This document shows, piece after piece, positions 9,710 through 19,282 of a DNA stretch of 64,000 bases. Source of the DNA: Xiphydria camelus (lineage: Eukaryota; Arthropoda; Insecta; Hymenoptera; Xiphydriidae); assembly GCA_963678675.1 (NCBI GenBank), contig OY783193.1, forward strand, positions 16,505,746 to 16,569,745. The letters are read 5' to 3'. The position numbers and the translations under genes are program-made. Numbering within the stretch: position 1 is the first letter of the stretch; the number at the start of each line of letters is the position of its first letter. Under the pieces are notes generated by a model. It was not told the DNA's origin. It saw nothing but the letters and a program-made list of their open reading frames with translations, and did not search any database.

Positions 9710-10390
9710 TCACTCTGGGAACTCCCAATCTTCCTCTTCATTCGCGCTGTCCCAGTCTTCTGGGAAGCGCTGCCAGTAGGTGGGCTTCTGTACTCGATCC
9801 TCGTACGTCCTAAGATCCGCCAGCTCCTGAGGCCAATTTAAGTGCTGCCATTCCTCTGGGGTGTAGGTGGCTACGTCCAGACGCTCGAGGTAGGAGCGAT
9901 CTGGTGGAGGTGGCTCGATGCGGTTCCTCCATTCATGTTCCTCTTCTCTCTGGGCTTGCTGGTACTCGTATTCTTCGAGGGCTTCATTGTATTCACCCCA
10001 TATTACCTCCTGGAATCCCTCCATGACGAACTCAGGTTCGTCCCAAGCTTCGTCATCCGGGTATTCCTGGGTGAATAGTTTTTGGAGATGGAAGACGTTC
10101 TCTTCGAAGTTCCATGTCCATTCCAGATATTGTTGTATGATGTGCTGGTGTACTTGTCTGGACGTTGGTTCGTATGGTAATTCCATTTCGGTTCCTTGCT
10201 GTCTGATTGATCTCTTCAGAAGCGTTTCGGTTTTGTGACTGGCTTTCTTGCGCACTTCGTGAGGTTGTATACCTGGACGGGATTTGGAATTTGAATTCGG
10301 ATTTTGGAAGTCTGCTGCTTTTGATTTGGAATTTGGATTCTGACTTTGGAAGGATTTATTTAGGATCGGTTCGTTGATGCTTGTTAGTAC
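9710..10390 (-). CDS. Third ORF of the gypsy element, acidic protein of unknown function
   Basis: The frame is open from 10390 to the stop at 9710 (about 226 codons) but has no ATG; 10255 is only a GTG. A spliced leader is therefore plausible, as for env-type ORFs of other gypsy elements. The first ~45 residues carry two Asn/Ser/Lys-rich repeats with QNPNSKSK-like units. The rest is rich in Glu, Trp and Tyr, with PPPPDRSYL and clusters such as EEEHEWRNR. I see no signal peptide, transmembrane segment or furin-type site, so it does not look like an envelope protein. It lies downstream of pol and just before the polypurine tract. Confidence 0.6.
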   Translation of the reverse strand, partial: VLTSINEPILNKSFQSQNPNSKSKAADFQNPNSNSKSRPGIQPHEVRKKASHKTETLLKRSIRQQGTEMELPYEPTSRQVHQHIIQQYLEWTWNFEENVFHLQKLFTQEYPDDEAWDEPEFVMEGFQEVIWGEYNEALEEYEYQQAQREEEHEWRNRIEPPPPDRSYLERLDVATYTPEEWQHLNWPQELADLRTYEDRVQKPTYWQRFPEDWDSANEEEDWEFPE

Positions 10391-10761
10391 TTATTGTATA
10401 GCGTACATATTACTTTCTATTTGAAGTATAATGTGATATCGTGCGTAACGCATATCCGTGTACGATATTATCCGTTACTAATTTTATTATTCTAAGTATA
10501 AATATAATTCGTTAGAATCCTGCACTGGCTGTATCGAATGTTAAGAAATTAGACCACATTTTATTCCACGTATTTTCAGCTATTTTATGAATTGTATTTT
10601 CGTCTAATAAATCTATGTTTTGATACATCTTTTTTTTTGTCTGTAATGTCTCTACCGGTCATGCTTCTTGCAATGTTATTAATAATTGTTGGTTTGTCTG
10701 CGGGGAACATAATGTGATCTCTTAGGTTTTGTAATCTATCTTTATTCTGATTTCTAATTTC
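10391..10761 (-). other. Spacer between integrase and ORF3
   Basis: About 370 bp inside the gypsy element, AT-rich, with stops in all frames. A GTACTAAC branch-point-like sequence lies on the minus strand at about 10383-10390, shortly before ORF3 opens; AG dinucleotides follow within 30-60 bases. Whether it is used for splicing cannot be told from the sequence. Confidence 0.4.
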
Positions 10762-12225
10762 TTATGAAATGTTGTAATTGTTTTCTGGGGTTATGTGCGA
10801 TATTCTTAATCTATTGACATGGACTATTTTTGTATTTTTCTTAATTCTAATTTTTACATTTGTTTTATTTATAATTTCCAAAACTTCATGTGGTCCTGTA
10901 TATTGATCACCAAATTTTCCTGATTTAATTCCTTTTAATAAGAATACATAATCGCCTACTTTGAATGTTTGAGGATTGATTTTCTTATCGTAATATTTCT
11001 TTGATTTGAATTTTGAACTTATGAGTTTTTCTTTAGCTACCTCTTGAATTTCGTGTTGTCTTGTTACTAAATCAATTAGATATCCGTCATATGTTTCTAC
11101 TTGTTCATTGTCGCAAATAGGATCATTAGATAGCAATCTTGCTAACTGTCCAAAAACTAGTTCAAACGGTGTATGATCGGTCCCTTCATGTATGCTTGTG
11201 TTGTAGGCAAAAGTCGCGAGTTCCAGCCAATCATCCCATTCTGCGTCTTTATTAACGAAGTGTTTAAGATATTCTAATAAAACGTGGTGTGATCTTTCGA
11301 GTGATCCGTTTGATTGAGGATGGAATGCGGTGGTTTTAAATTGTTTAATTCGAAATCGCTTCGCTAATCTTTTTAACATTCCACTCAAGAAATTTGTACC
11401 TTGATCTGTTAGAACTGCTTTTGGAGCACCAAATGTACATATAAATCGTTTTACAAAGGCATCTGCTATTATAGGCGCTGTTGCGTTTGGTAATTGTATG
11501 GCAATACAATATTTCGTTAAATTATCTTGAATTGTTAGAATGTATTCATTACAATTTTTTGATTTTGGCATAGGGCCAACGATATCCATAGAAATTTTGT
11601 CAAAAGCTCGACCTGGTGTATCAGAAATAATCATGGGATTTTTCGTTTTAACTCTTCTTAATTTTTTTAATTGGCAACTTAAACATTGTTGAATGAATTT
11701 TTGAATATCTACTTTAAGGTTTTCCCAATAGTACCTTTGTCTAATTCTTTTGTACGTTTTCGTAACACCTTTATGACATCCTATTGCTGAGGCGTGGCCT
11801 TCTTCTATAATATTTTTCCTGTCTTTAAATGGTGGATTTTTAATTATTCCGTGACAAATTATTATCTTTGTTTGTGATCCTTGAAAAGCAATTTTGAATT
11901 GTGTTTTAATATCTACCCATGGAATTTTAAGGATTTCTTTTGTCTTTGCAATGCTTATTGATCGTAATTTTAATTGATCGGCTTTTTCACGTAAACTTTG
12001 AATTACATTGGTAATATTATTAAAAGTGGTTGTTAATGATTGCTTTTCGGTTCCTTCTATTGGTAAAGCAATGTGAAAACAATGTCCTTTTTGTATTGAA
12101 TTAGCAGATCCGACTTGAAGATTTTTAAATTTAGGTAATTGATTCTTTTCTGCGAATGATCTCGAGCCTTCGTCTCGTGGATCACCGTTGCTTGTTGTAA
12201 AGTATGCATAATTATCTTTCCTCAT
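10762..12225 (-). pseudogene. pol: Gypsy pol, integrase portion (downstream of an in-frame stop)
   Basis: The 487-residue frame is in the same phase as the upstream pol ORF and follows its stop by 17 sense codons, so it is the 3' part of one broken pol. Residues ~40-130 resemble the C-terminal half of a macro-like fold seen in related insect gypsy elements (SIAKTKEILKIPWVDIKTQF). The zinc-binding HHCC site is H144, H151, C181, C184. The catalytic triad is D214, D274, E310, with 35 residues between D274 and E310. A basic C-terminal domain follows, with FKVGDYVFLLKG and YTGPHEVL, the GPY/F-type signature. Integrase inserts the cDNA into the genome. Confidence 0.93.
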
Positions 12226-12276
12226 CCAAATTTGATCTTTGGTTTCAACAAAATTTGAGTTTGACTGATTTTCTTT

Positions 12277-15162
12277 TTAAACTTGATGTAATTCTTTTGT
12301 ATCATTGTAATTTGGAATGAATGATTCTAAGCTATCTTCCGATGTGATTGATTCGTTATCAGAAATTATATTACCGTCCTCGTCTACGGGTTGTATAAGG
12401 TCTAAGTCGTCGTCAGTCATTTTTTGTATACTGCCGGGTTCATATTTTGGAACATTTTCTTTTATTTTATTCCTTCTGGGTTTTATGGTAATTGAATCTG
12501 TTTGTATATTAGATGATTCAGTGATATTTGGTTTTTTTGCTTGAACTTGATTTTGAATTCTTTTACTTCTTCGAGGATTTGAATCTTTTTGAACTATATT
12601 GACATGTTTAAAATCAATAGGATTGGTATGGATTTGAGCTTCTACTACAAATGTTTCCGATGGGGATTCTAATAATTCTTCTTCTGTGAAGGGTATACTA
12701 TCTCTATTTGTTCTTTCTAAATTTTCTTCATTAAATGGTTGTTTCTGATTTACAGTTAAAATTGGATTTCTGGATAAAGCATCTGCGTTAACGTTTGTTT
12801 TTCCTGCTTTATGTACTACATCAAATTCATATTCAGCAAGTTTAACTCTCCAGTTAGAAACACGGGAGCAAGGGTCTTTGGATTTTTGAAACCAAACTAA
12901 TGGTTTATGGTCCGTGACTAATGTAAATTTTCTTCCGTATAAGTATGGTCGAAAATGTGTGACGCTATAAATTATTGCAAGAGCTTCTTTCTCGTAAGTA
13001 TCGTATCTTTTTTCACAATCTGTTAATACTCTAGAGGTGTACGCGATGGGTCGATCTTTTCCTATCGGTCCTTGCGATAAAATTCCGCCTATTGCATACC
13101 CTGAAGCGTCCGTTGTAACTATAAATGGTTTCGTAAAGTCAGGATATTGTAATACCGGTGCTTCACATAATTTATTTTTTAAAATATCAAATGCTATTTG
13201 TTGTTCGTTTGTCCATTCAAAATTTCCTTCTTTCTTTAAGAGATTAGATAAAGGTTTGGCAATTTTAGAAAAGTTTTCAATAAATCTTCTGTAATAACCG
13301 GCTAATCCTAAAAATTGTCTAACGTTTTTCTGGTTTTTAGGAATCGGAAATTTTTCAACTGCTTCTATTTTCTTTGGGTCTGGCTTTACTCCGTTTTCAC
13401 TTATTATGTGGCCAAGATATGCAACTTCTTTTCGTAGAAATTCACATTTATCCGGTTGTAAACTTAATTTTGCTGTTCGCAGTCGTTCTATGAGTTTAAT
13501 AAATTTTTCCCGATGTTCTTCTAAGGAATTTGCATAAATTACGATGTCGTCAAGGTATACGAATAATTCAATTCCCTGTAAACCTGTTAGTACGCGGTCC
13601 ATGAGTCTCTGAAATGTTGCTGGTGCATTTTTTAATCCGAAGGGCATGCGATTAAATTCGTAATGACCGTATGGTGTGGAAAATGCGGTTTTATGACGAT
13701 CTTTGTCGCTCATTTTTATTTGATGAAAGCCTGAGGCTAAGTCAAATACTGAGAAATATTTCGCTCTACCTAACTGATCTAATATATCTACTATATTAGG
13801 CAGTGGATAAGAGTCTCCTATTGTTTTTTCATTTAACGATCTGAAATCTAATACCAGTCGGTAACGTGGTTCATCTGACTCAGCTTTTTTCTTTTTAGGG
13901 ACTATCCAAAGTGGTGTATTATAAGGTGATTGAGAAGGTCTAACTATTCCTGCTTCAAATAGTTCTTTAACTTGTTTATTGATTTCCTGTTTGTGAATTG
14001 GAGGAAATCTATATTGACGTTTATTAATTGGTAACTCATCTAATGTTGGAATTTCATGTTCTAATACGTTTGTTGCTTCTAAATAATCGTCTTGTACATG
14101 AAATCTATCCTCACTTAATTTGATCAAATATTCGACTTCTTTTCTTTCTTCTTCATTTAAATGATTTAGACGTAGTAATTCTTTTATTTGTTTTATTCTT
14201 TCTGTGTTTTTGTTACGGTTTGAATTATTAATAACATTTTCTGTTATTTTATTTACTTCTTCTATTCTATTAAGGTCTTTTAACGCGATACTATGATCTG
14301 TCCGTTTATTTGCCCTAGAATAGGTTTTTATTTCGTTATTTATTTCTTCTATTCTATTAAGGTCTTCTAACGCGATACTGTGATCTGTCCGTTTATTTGC
14401 CCTAGAATAGGTTTTTATTTCATTATAATCTGATTCATTTGAATTAATAATGTCTTTGACTTTATTATTTAATTTTTCCTCGTACGCGTATAGTTCTAAC
14501 GTTGGGATTAGTACTTCAATTTCTTCTTCAGTAGTATTGAATATTTTTAAATATGCTTTGCCGTTATTATTTGATACTAGTGTTTCTCCGAGGTATATTC
14601 CGTCGATTATTTTTAATCGCGGTATGTATCCTTCTTTTAAGTTCGTTGGTTTTAATCGAATGTAAATTGTTGAGATTGCCCTTGCCGGTACAACAATAGT
14701 TTCTCCAGTCTCGAAAGGGACATTGTGTCCTTTGATTTCCAAACAATTCCCTGCGTAGTTAATCTTAGCATCGTTATCTATAAAGAAATCTGAGCCTAGT
14801 ATACCGTCTTGTTCGATCGGGAAATCATCCGGTACTAAATGAAAAAAGGTATTGCAACCTAAGACATTTATTGAAATTCGGCCTAAGGTCGTCACCTTAT
14901 GGGCCGTAATCCCGCTTAACTGGACGATCTCACTATGATCTACTAAATTTGGGGCACTATTAACTCTTTGCTTTAAAAGATTAGGACCGGCTCCTGTATC
15001 AAGCATTAGGGTTACCGGGATACATAGATTAGCAGGGGCCACGCGAACTGTTGGAACTCTACTTTCTTGACTTAGATTTACTGTTGATGATCGGATATTT
15101 GGCTTTGATTTTGTTGGATTGTGTGTATGGGACGCGTTTGAGTATTTGAGTTCGTTCCCCAT
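12277..15162 (-). CDS. pol: Gypsy pol, protease-reverse transcriptase-RNase H portion
   Basis: This is a 961-residue frame; it is open from 15216 and overlaps gag by about 139 nt in the -1 phase, suggesting -1 frameshift expression, though I saw no canonical slippery heptamer. Protease is LMLDTGAG (D55). Reverse transcriptase has FSVFDLASGFHQ and FVYLDDIVIYA (YLDD about residues 536-539). RNase H has TTDASG (~682), YEKEALA, VTDHKPL and ADALSR (~791). A long acidic/basic linker follows and ends at a TAA (12277-12279), after which the same frame resumes with integrase. A 29-residue unit containing KTYSRANKRTDHSIAL is duplicated in tandem between protease and reverse transcriptase. Confidence 0.95.
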   Translation of the reverse strand: MGNELKYSNASHTHNPTKSKPNIRSSTVNLSQESRVPTVRVAPANLCIPVTLMLDTGAGPNLLKQRVNSAPNLVDHSEIVQLSGITAHKVTTLGRISINVLGCNTFFHLVPDDFPIEQDGILGSDFFIDNDAKINYAGNCLEIKGHNVPFETGETIVVPARAISTIYIRLKPTNLKEGYIPRLKIIDGIYLGETLVSNNNGKAYLKIFNTTEEEIEVLIPTLELYAYEEKLNNKVKDIINSNESDYNEIKTYSRANKRTDHSIALEDLNRIEEINNEIKTYSRANKRTDHSIALKDLNRIEEVNKITENVINNSNRNKNTERIKQIKELLRLNHLNEEERKEVEYLIKLSEDRFHVQDDYLEATNVLEHEIPTLDELPINKRQYRFPPIHKQEINKQVKELFEAGIVRPSQSPYNTPLWIVPKKKKAESDEPRYRLVLDFRSLNEKTIGDSYPLPNIVDILDQLGRAKYFSVFDLASGFHQIKMSDKDRHKTAFSTPYGHYEFNRMPFGLKNAPATFQRLMDRVLTGLQGIELFVYLDDIVIYANSLEEHREKFIKLIERLRTAKLSLQPDKCEFLRKEVAYLGHIISENGVKPDPKKIEAVEKFPIPKNQKNVRQFLGLAGYYRRFIENFSKIAKPLSNLLKKEGNFEWTNEQQIAFDILKNKLCEAPVLQYPDFTKPFIVTTDASGYAIGGILSQGPIGKDRPIAYTSRVLTDCEKRYDTYEKEALAIIYSVTHFRPYLYGRKFTLVTDHKPLVWFQKSKDPCSRVSNWRVKLAEYEFDVVHKAGKTNVNADALSRNPILTVNQKQPFNEENLERTNRDSIPFTEEELLESPSETFVVEAQIHTNPIDFKHVNIVQKDSNPRRSKRIQNQVQAKKPNITESSNIQTDSITIKPRRNKIKENVPKYEPGSIQKMTDDDLDLIQPVDEDGNIISDNESITSEDSLESFIPNYNDTKELHQV
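14261..14434 (-). repeat. In-frame 87-bp tandem duplication in pol
   Basis: Two adjacent 87-bp units encode 29-residue repeats that differ at only a few bases. They lie in the linker between the protease and reverse transcriptase domains. The length is a multiple of three, so the frame is kept. Confidence 0.85.
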
Positions 15163-16268
15163 GCAGCGCCCTGTGATGGGGAACTGTAGGAGTTTCCCGT
15201 TTGAAATTGTTGCATATTATTTCTTTGTTTTTGAAAGCATTTTTCTGTCGTGTGATTAAATTTTCCGCAATAATCACATTTTATTTGAGGTCTATTCCCG
15301 TTATTAAAATTTCGATTTGAATTTTTGTTATTTATTATATTCCTGCAAACGGTTGCTTTATGGCCTGGTTTTCCGCAAAATTGACATATATCTACATTTG
15401 TGAAATTTTTAAAGCGTTGACGACAGTTATCTGTCGTATGATTATTTCTTTTACATATTTGACAAGACATTTGCGGATTGATGTTTTTGGATAGTAATCG
15501 ACAATTGTTTGCTGTATGACCTTTTCGTTTACATATTTGACAAGTTGGAATTTCGGTTTGAACGATATTTATTTTCTGTGGTCGCGATCTACAAACGTCC
15601 GCGGTGTGATTATTTTTATTACATATTTGACATATTGTTCCTATTTTTCTGAAATTGTCTCTATTATTAATCGGGCATTGATTTGCTGTGTGACCTTCTA
15701 TATTACAGATTTGACATTTAATAATTTGGCTGTTTGTTGTAGGAGTTAATTGGTCGTTAGAATTTTGTGGTCCTCTACCTCGCATTTGTTCCACGCGTGT
15801 TAACGTTCGTTCGAGTTCTACTGCTTTAATTCGTGCGCTTTTGAGATTATCTACTTTTCCCATATTGCATCTTATATCTGGATTTAAACCTCGAATAAAA
15901 TATTTTAGTAAATCTTTCTTTACTTCTTCTCCGAAATTTTCGTCGGTTATACGATTTTCTATTCTGTGACCGTCGGTAATTCTTTTGGCTAATTCTCTAG
16001 CTCGATTTAAGTATGTTATGACGTTTTCGTTGTGATACTGGCAAATGTCGCTCAATTCTCCGTAGTATTGATGAATAGTTTTTTCAGGGGCGTATATTTC
16101 TTCTAAAAATGTTGTTAATTGATCTACTTCGGATTCCGATTCGCGTGGTAGCATATTTTTCGCTTCCTTGCATGCTTCGAGAAAATCGCCTAAAGGTATA
16201 TTTTGGCCATTAAAACGCGGTACAATTTCTATTGCTGTTTTAAGAGAAATCTTTTGATTGTTTGCCAT
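15078..16268 (-). CDS. gag: Gypsy gag with six CCHC zinc knuckles
   Basis: This is a 396-residue protein. The capsid-like region (about 1-160) includes FLEEIYAPEKTIHQYYGEL and YLNRARELAKRI. Then come six C-X2-C-X4-H-X4-C knuckles at about residues 185-198, 213-226, 243-256, 269-282, 295-308 and 331-344; the last two are a little different from the first four. Most insect gypsy gags have one to three. A Gln/Asn-rich tail overlaps pol. The step from PRESESEV to DQLTTFL looks shorter than in related capsids, hinting at an in-frame deletion, but that is a memory-based impression. Start chosen at the only upstream ATG, 445 bp from the LTR. Confidence 0.93.
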   Translation of the reverse strand: MANNQKISLKTAIEIVPRFNGQNIPLGDFLEACKEAKNMLPRESESEVDQLTTFLEEIYAPEKTIHQYYGELSDICQYHNENVITYLNRARELAKRITDGHRIENRITDENFGEEVKKDLLKYFIRGLNPDIRCNMGKVDNLKSARIKAVELERTLTRVEQMRGRGPQNSNDQLTPTTNSQIIKCQICNIEGHTANQCPINNRDNFRKIGTICQICNKNNHTADVCRSRPQKINIVQTEIPTCQICKRKGHTANNCRLLSKNINPQMSCQICKRNNHTTDNCRQRFKNFTNVDICQFCGKPGHKATVCRNIINNKNSNRNFNNGNRPQIKCDYCGKFNHTTEKCFQKQRNNMQQFQTGNSYSSPSQGAAWGTNSNTQTRPIHTIQQNQSQISDHQQ

Positions 16269-16690
16269 GGTTGTATTCGAGTTATTTGAATTGTCGATAC
16301 TTGGGCGACCTATGGTTGTTAGGGAGGTTTCTAGAAAACTGTCGCTAAAATCTGTGGAAGTTCGTGTAGGAGTTTGTGGTAATTGTATTACTGGATTTTC
16401 CTTCTAGTTTGCTTTGTGGGGTTATTCTCAGAATCTGGCATATTATTTATGTAGGTAATTAATATCGATCATTTTATATAATTTTGCTATAATTTGTAAT
16501 GATTTTTGTTTGTCTCTTTTTTTTCAAATAAGGCAATTAATAATTAGTGGTATATAGATTCTGCTGGTCAGTTAGGATAGCACCAAGCTAAATTTTAGGA
16601 ATTGAACCTAATATCCAACACTCTACGCGAGCAAACGATCGGAACCTTCCGTATAGCGGGAGTCGAACCCGCGATCTTTCTGACCAGACT
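16269..16690 (-). other. 5' leader of the gypsy element
   Basis: This non-coding leader lies between the primer-binding site and the gag ATG. Apart from the tRNA-like arm at 16656-16672 no feature is recognised. Confidence 0.7.
16656..16672 (-). other. tRNA T-arm-like stem-loop in the gypsy leader
   Basis: The minus strand reads GCGGG-TTCGACT-CCCGC, a perfect 5-bp stem with a T-loop sequence that also fits a Pol III B box. It is followed by TATACGGAA. A box-A-like GGCCGAGTCTGG lies just upstream, overlapping the primer-binding site. The spacing is too short for a complete tRNA and there is no anticodon arm or 5' acceptor strand, so this is not a tRNA gene. It may be a tRNA-derived fragment. 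Confidence 0.6.
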
Positions 16691-16704
16691 CGGCCGATGC
16701 ACCA
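16691..16704 (-). promoter_or_regulatory. Primer-binding site, tRNA-Gly
   Basis: On the minus strand TGGTGCATCGGCC begins nine bases after the 5' LTR and is complementary to the 3' end of insect tRNA-Gly(GCC) with CCA. The match may extend a few more bases with one mismatch. Confidence 0.8.
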
Positions 16705-16713
16705 AAAAGGCGT

Positions 16714-17442
16714 TGTCACGTCATGGACAACTAGAACTACTACTAACTATCAATTCGGGGAAAACAATAGGGATCATCGATTCACTCAGGACATTTTATA
16801 TCGCAAAAGAATATTCTGTTCCTACTAACCTTTCTTTGTCCTTCGATCTCTCTCTCTCTTCCTCCTCCTGTCGGCCGTGGGATCCTTGCTCCGAGGGGTG
16901 GATCGAAAGGGGTGCGCTCTCTCTTTGGTCACTCACTTTAGGTAGCACGACAGGGATAGAAATTGAGGTTTCCACAAATCACAGTCTCGGAACTTCTTTA
17001 TTTAGAACGGAACACGCGTTACTCGAGGAAAAAGACAAAAGACAAAAAGCAAAAGGCTCTTCTCGGTGTCCAGGATTCTCCTTATATAAGCCGTTAGACT
17101 TCGTTTCGGGTGGGGATCCTTCCTGATGTTGAAAAGGGGAAGGAGAAGGAATGCGTTGAATCATGGAGGTTTCTTCCTGTCAGCGGCTGCTTGGTGGCCA
17201 CTTGGCGTCTTGTTTTTCGCTGGTGCATTTCCTTAAATGCTACGCGGGTGGCACGTGGAGGTTTTCGCGCCTTCACCTTGCGCGAGGGTTCGTGTTACTC
17301 GCGGTGCAGTTTTGGCTCGATGCGGAGTCGGCATTCCGGCCTTCGCAGCGGCCTTGCTCGTCGCTATTTGATTCCTCTTATTCTACCGCTTTATTCGCCG
17401 CTGCGTTTTATTCCATGAAAACGGCTACGTTAGGACGTTACA
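16714..17442 (-). repeat. 5' LTR of the gypsy element
   Basis: 729 bp. On the minus strand a TATA-type core (TTATATAAG, 17081-17090) is followed about 85 bases later by AATAAA near 16997-17003, a usual LTR layout with a short R region. The transcription start cannot be fixed from sequence. Confidence 0.96.
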
Positions 17443-17446
17443 TATC

Positions 17447-17949
17447 ACAAGTTCCAATTTATATACTGATCTGTCAAACGTGAAGTTTACATGTACCTAC
17501 CTCATTTCTATTTCATCTCTTCTTCGCCTCTGGTGTAACGATGGAAATTACTAAATATCATCATCATTTACACCCCACAAAGCACGTTTTTGCAAGTAAC
17601 TTTTCTGTATCATTTCTGCGATATTTTACAATATTCGTGAACACTACCATAGGTTAGAAATATATATTTCTCGATAAATTCGTGAATGTTGCAAAACATC
17701 ATAGAAACCTTTCGGAATCATTACATCGAAAGATCACCTCGATAAGGTACAGCTCGATAAGATTGTAGTTGTTAGGGCTGAATTATATAGGGTTTTTATA
17801 ATTATTTTTTAGAAAGTCCCAGAAGAATACAGGTGCAGCAAAATAACGATGCTCTGTGCTAGAAATTTATTCACGAGTAAGGATGAAATTTCAGCGGTGC
17901 ATGCAAAAGGATTTCTTAAAACTATTCCAACGTCTCAAGTTAATATATG
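17447..17949. repeat. Foldback family A palindrome, right arm
   Basis: This is the reverse complement of about 7860-8240, continuing the palindrome interrupted by the gypsy element. Homology ends near 17880; 17881-17949 is unassigned. Confidence 0.8.
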
Positions 17950-18220
17950 TATGTAACAACACATACCGAATGACCTCTGGCAAATTCCCGATTTTGAATT
18001 TCCCTGACATTTGGCCGGAAGTGGTTTAGTCGGTGCTTTAAGAGTTGGCTTCGGGAGAGTGCGCTGCGGTCTTACGAGCCGAGCGAAAAGTGTCAAAAGT
18101 CTGATCTCCCGGTAGCTGTCAATTCGGGAGATCGAAATCGTTAATTTGTAAATAATGATTACTAATGTGTTGAAGTGATAAGAAATAATCATTCGGATTT
18201 CTTCGATGAGATTCCCCAAG
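17950..18220. repeat. Foldback family C, half element
   Basis: This shares the order ATACCGNATG..., GTGCGCTGC, GCGAAAAGTGT, GATCTCCCGGTAGCTGTCAATTCGGGAGATCGAA with the complete palindromes at 21409-22213 and 23311-23733. Only one arm is present. Open frames here are shared by both strands of the other copies and are not genes. Confidence 0.75.
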
Positions 18221-18253
18221 TGTTTAAAAACCGGTGTCCGATTTTTGCTAATA

Positions 18254-19159
18254 ACTGTTGCTTCAACTTCTAGTGATATGAAGTATTACTGCAGAACGAG
18301 AAGGTTAGAAGATTTTCATGGAGACTCACGATTTTCTGACATGTCATCTCGTACAGGTGCAACCGAAGAGGATCTAGCTCGTGTCCTGTCCGTAAAACGA
18401 TGACTCGATGGACATCGGAAAATGTCAAGCTGTCACCGAGCGCCTATTACCCATGGTACATTAATTGCAATATGCGCTTTTCGTTTCAACTATTCCTGCT
18501 TTAAATAACTTTCACTTCTTTCAACGTATTTACCTTGTACGAATTGTTCATTGTAGGGGGCAGTGATCAATGATTGTAACTAATCGTAGACAAATTATTC
18601 CTGCGATGATGTTCCAGTCGCAAAGCATACACTACCAAGTCAGCTTACAGCATCCGATGTTTAGTATCAACTTACCTCTTTTGGAACACCCATCACCCGA
18701 GCATAATCACGATTATGTTAACGTTAATTGCAGAATAGACCGCGAGCTCGGGCACATTATCGCAGTAGTAGTTCGGCACACCGAATTGACTTTTAGTTTT
18801 AATAGACGATATTGTCTACGACGAGTCTATTATCGATCGCTGCCTCCTACCACGAACCGTTCATAAAGGGTTATTACCTTGAAAGAGAAATAAAAGTTAT
18901 TTAACGCTGGAATAGTTGAATGAAACGAGAAGCTCGTATTGCAATTAATGTACCGTGGGTAATAGGCGCTCGGTGACAAGCCTGACATTCTCCGATGCCC
19001 ATCGAGTCATCTTTTTACGGACAGGACACGAGCTAGATCCTCTTCGGTTGCACCTGTACGAAATGACATATCAAAAAATCGTGAGTTCACGAAAATCTTT
19101 TAACCTACTCGTTCTCCAGTAATACTTACAATTAATATACCTGGAAGTTGAAGCAACAG
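18254..19159. repeat. Palindromic element G, ~0.9 kb
   Basis: Arms 18254 to about 18515 and 18890-19159 are reverse complements with scattered mismatches. A ~370-bp unique loop (18520-18890) lacks a recognisable protein. The tips read TGTTGCTTCAACTTC. Confidence 0.85.
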
Positions 19160-19282
19160 GATTGCCGTACCTTTGGTCCAATATTGAAAATAAATCTTCT
19201 CAAGGCTGAATACGACTTTGGCATGTTTCAGCGTACAATTAGCTAGATCCAGCTCGACGAATGAACTATTGTGACAGTGCTC

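Larger units (their letters stand above)
8524..17442 (-). mobile_element. Complete Ty3/gypsy LTR retrotransposon, 8.9 kb
   Basis: Two 729-bp LTRs start TGTCACG and end GTTACA, flanked by a 4-bp duplication TATC at 8520-8523 and 17443-17446. Read on the minus strand the order is 5' LTR, primer-binding site, gag, pol (protease, reverse transcriptase, RNase H, integrase), a third ORF, polypurine tract, 3' LTR. Integrase after RNase H identifies Ty3/gypsy. The LTRs differ at two positions (about 8594/16784 and 9195/17385), so insertion is recent. One in-frame stop in pol makes this copy unlikely to be autonomous. Confidence 0.97.

Noticed and set aside
9710..10255. An envelope protein in the gypsy element
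   Set aside because: No signal peptide, transmembrane helix, cleavage site or glycoprotein cysteine pattern is present.
16640..16713. A tRNA gene on the minus strand
   Set aside because: Only the T-arm and part of an acceptor are present; A-box to B-box spacing is too short and there is no anticodon arm.
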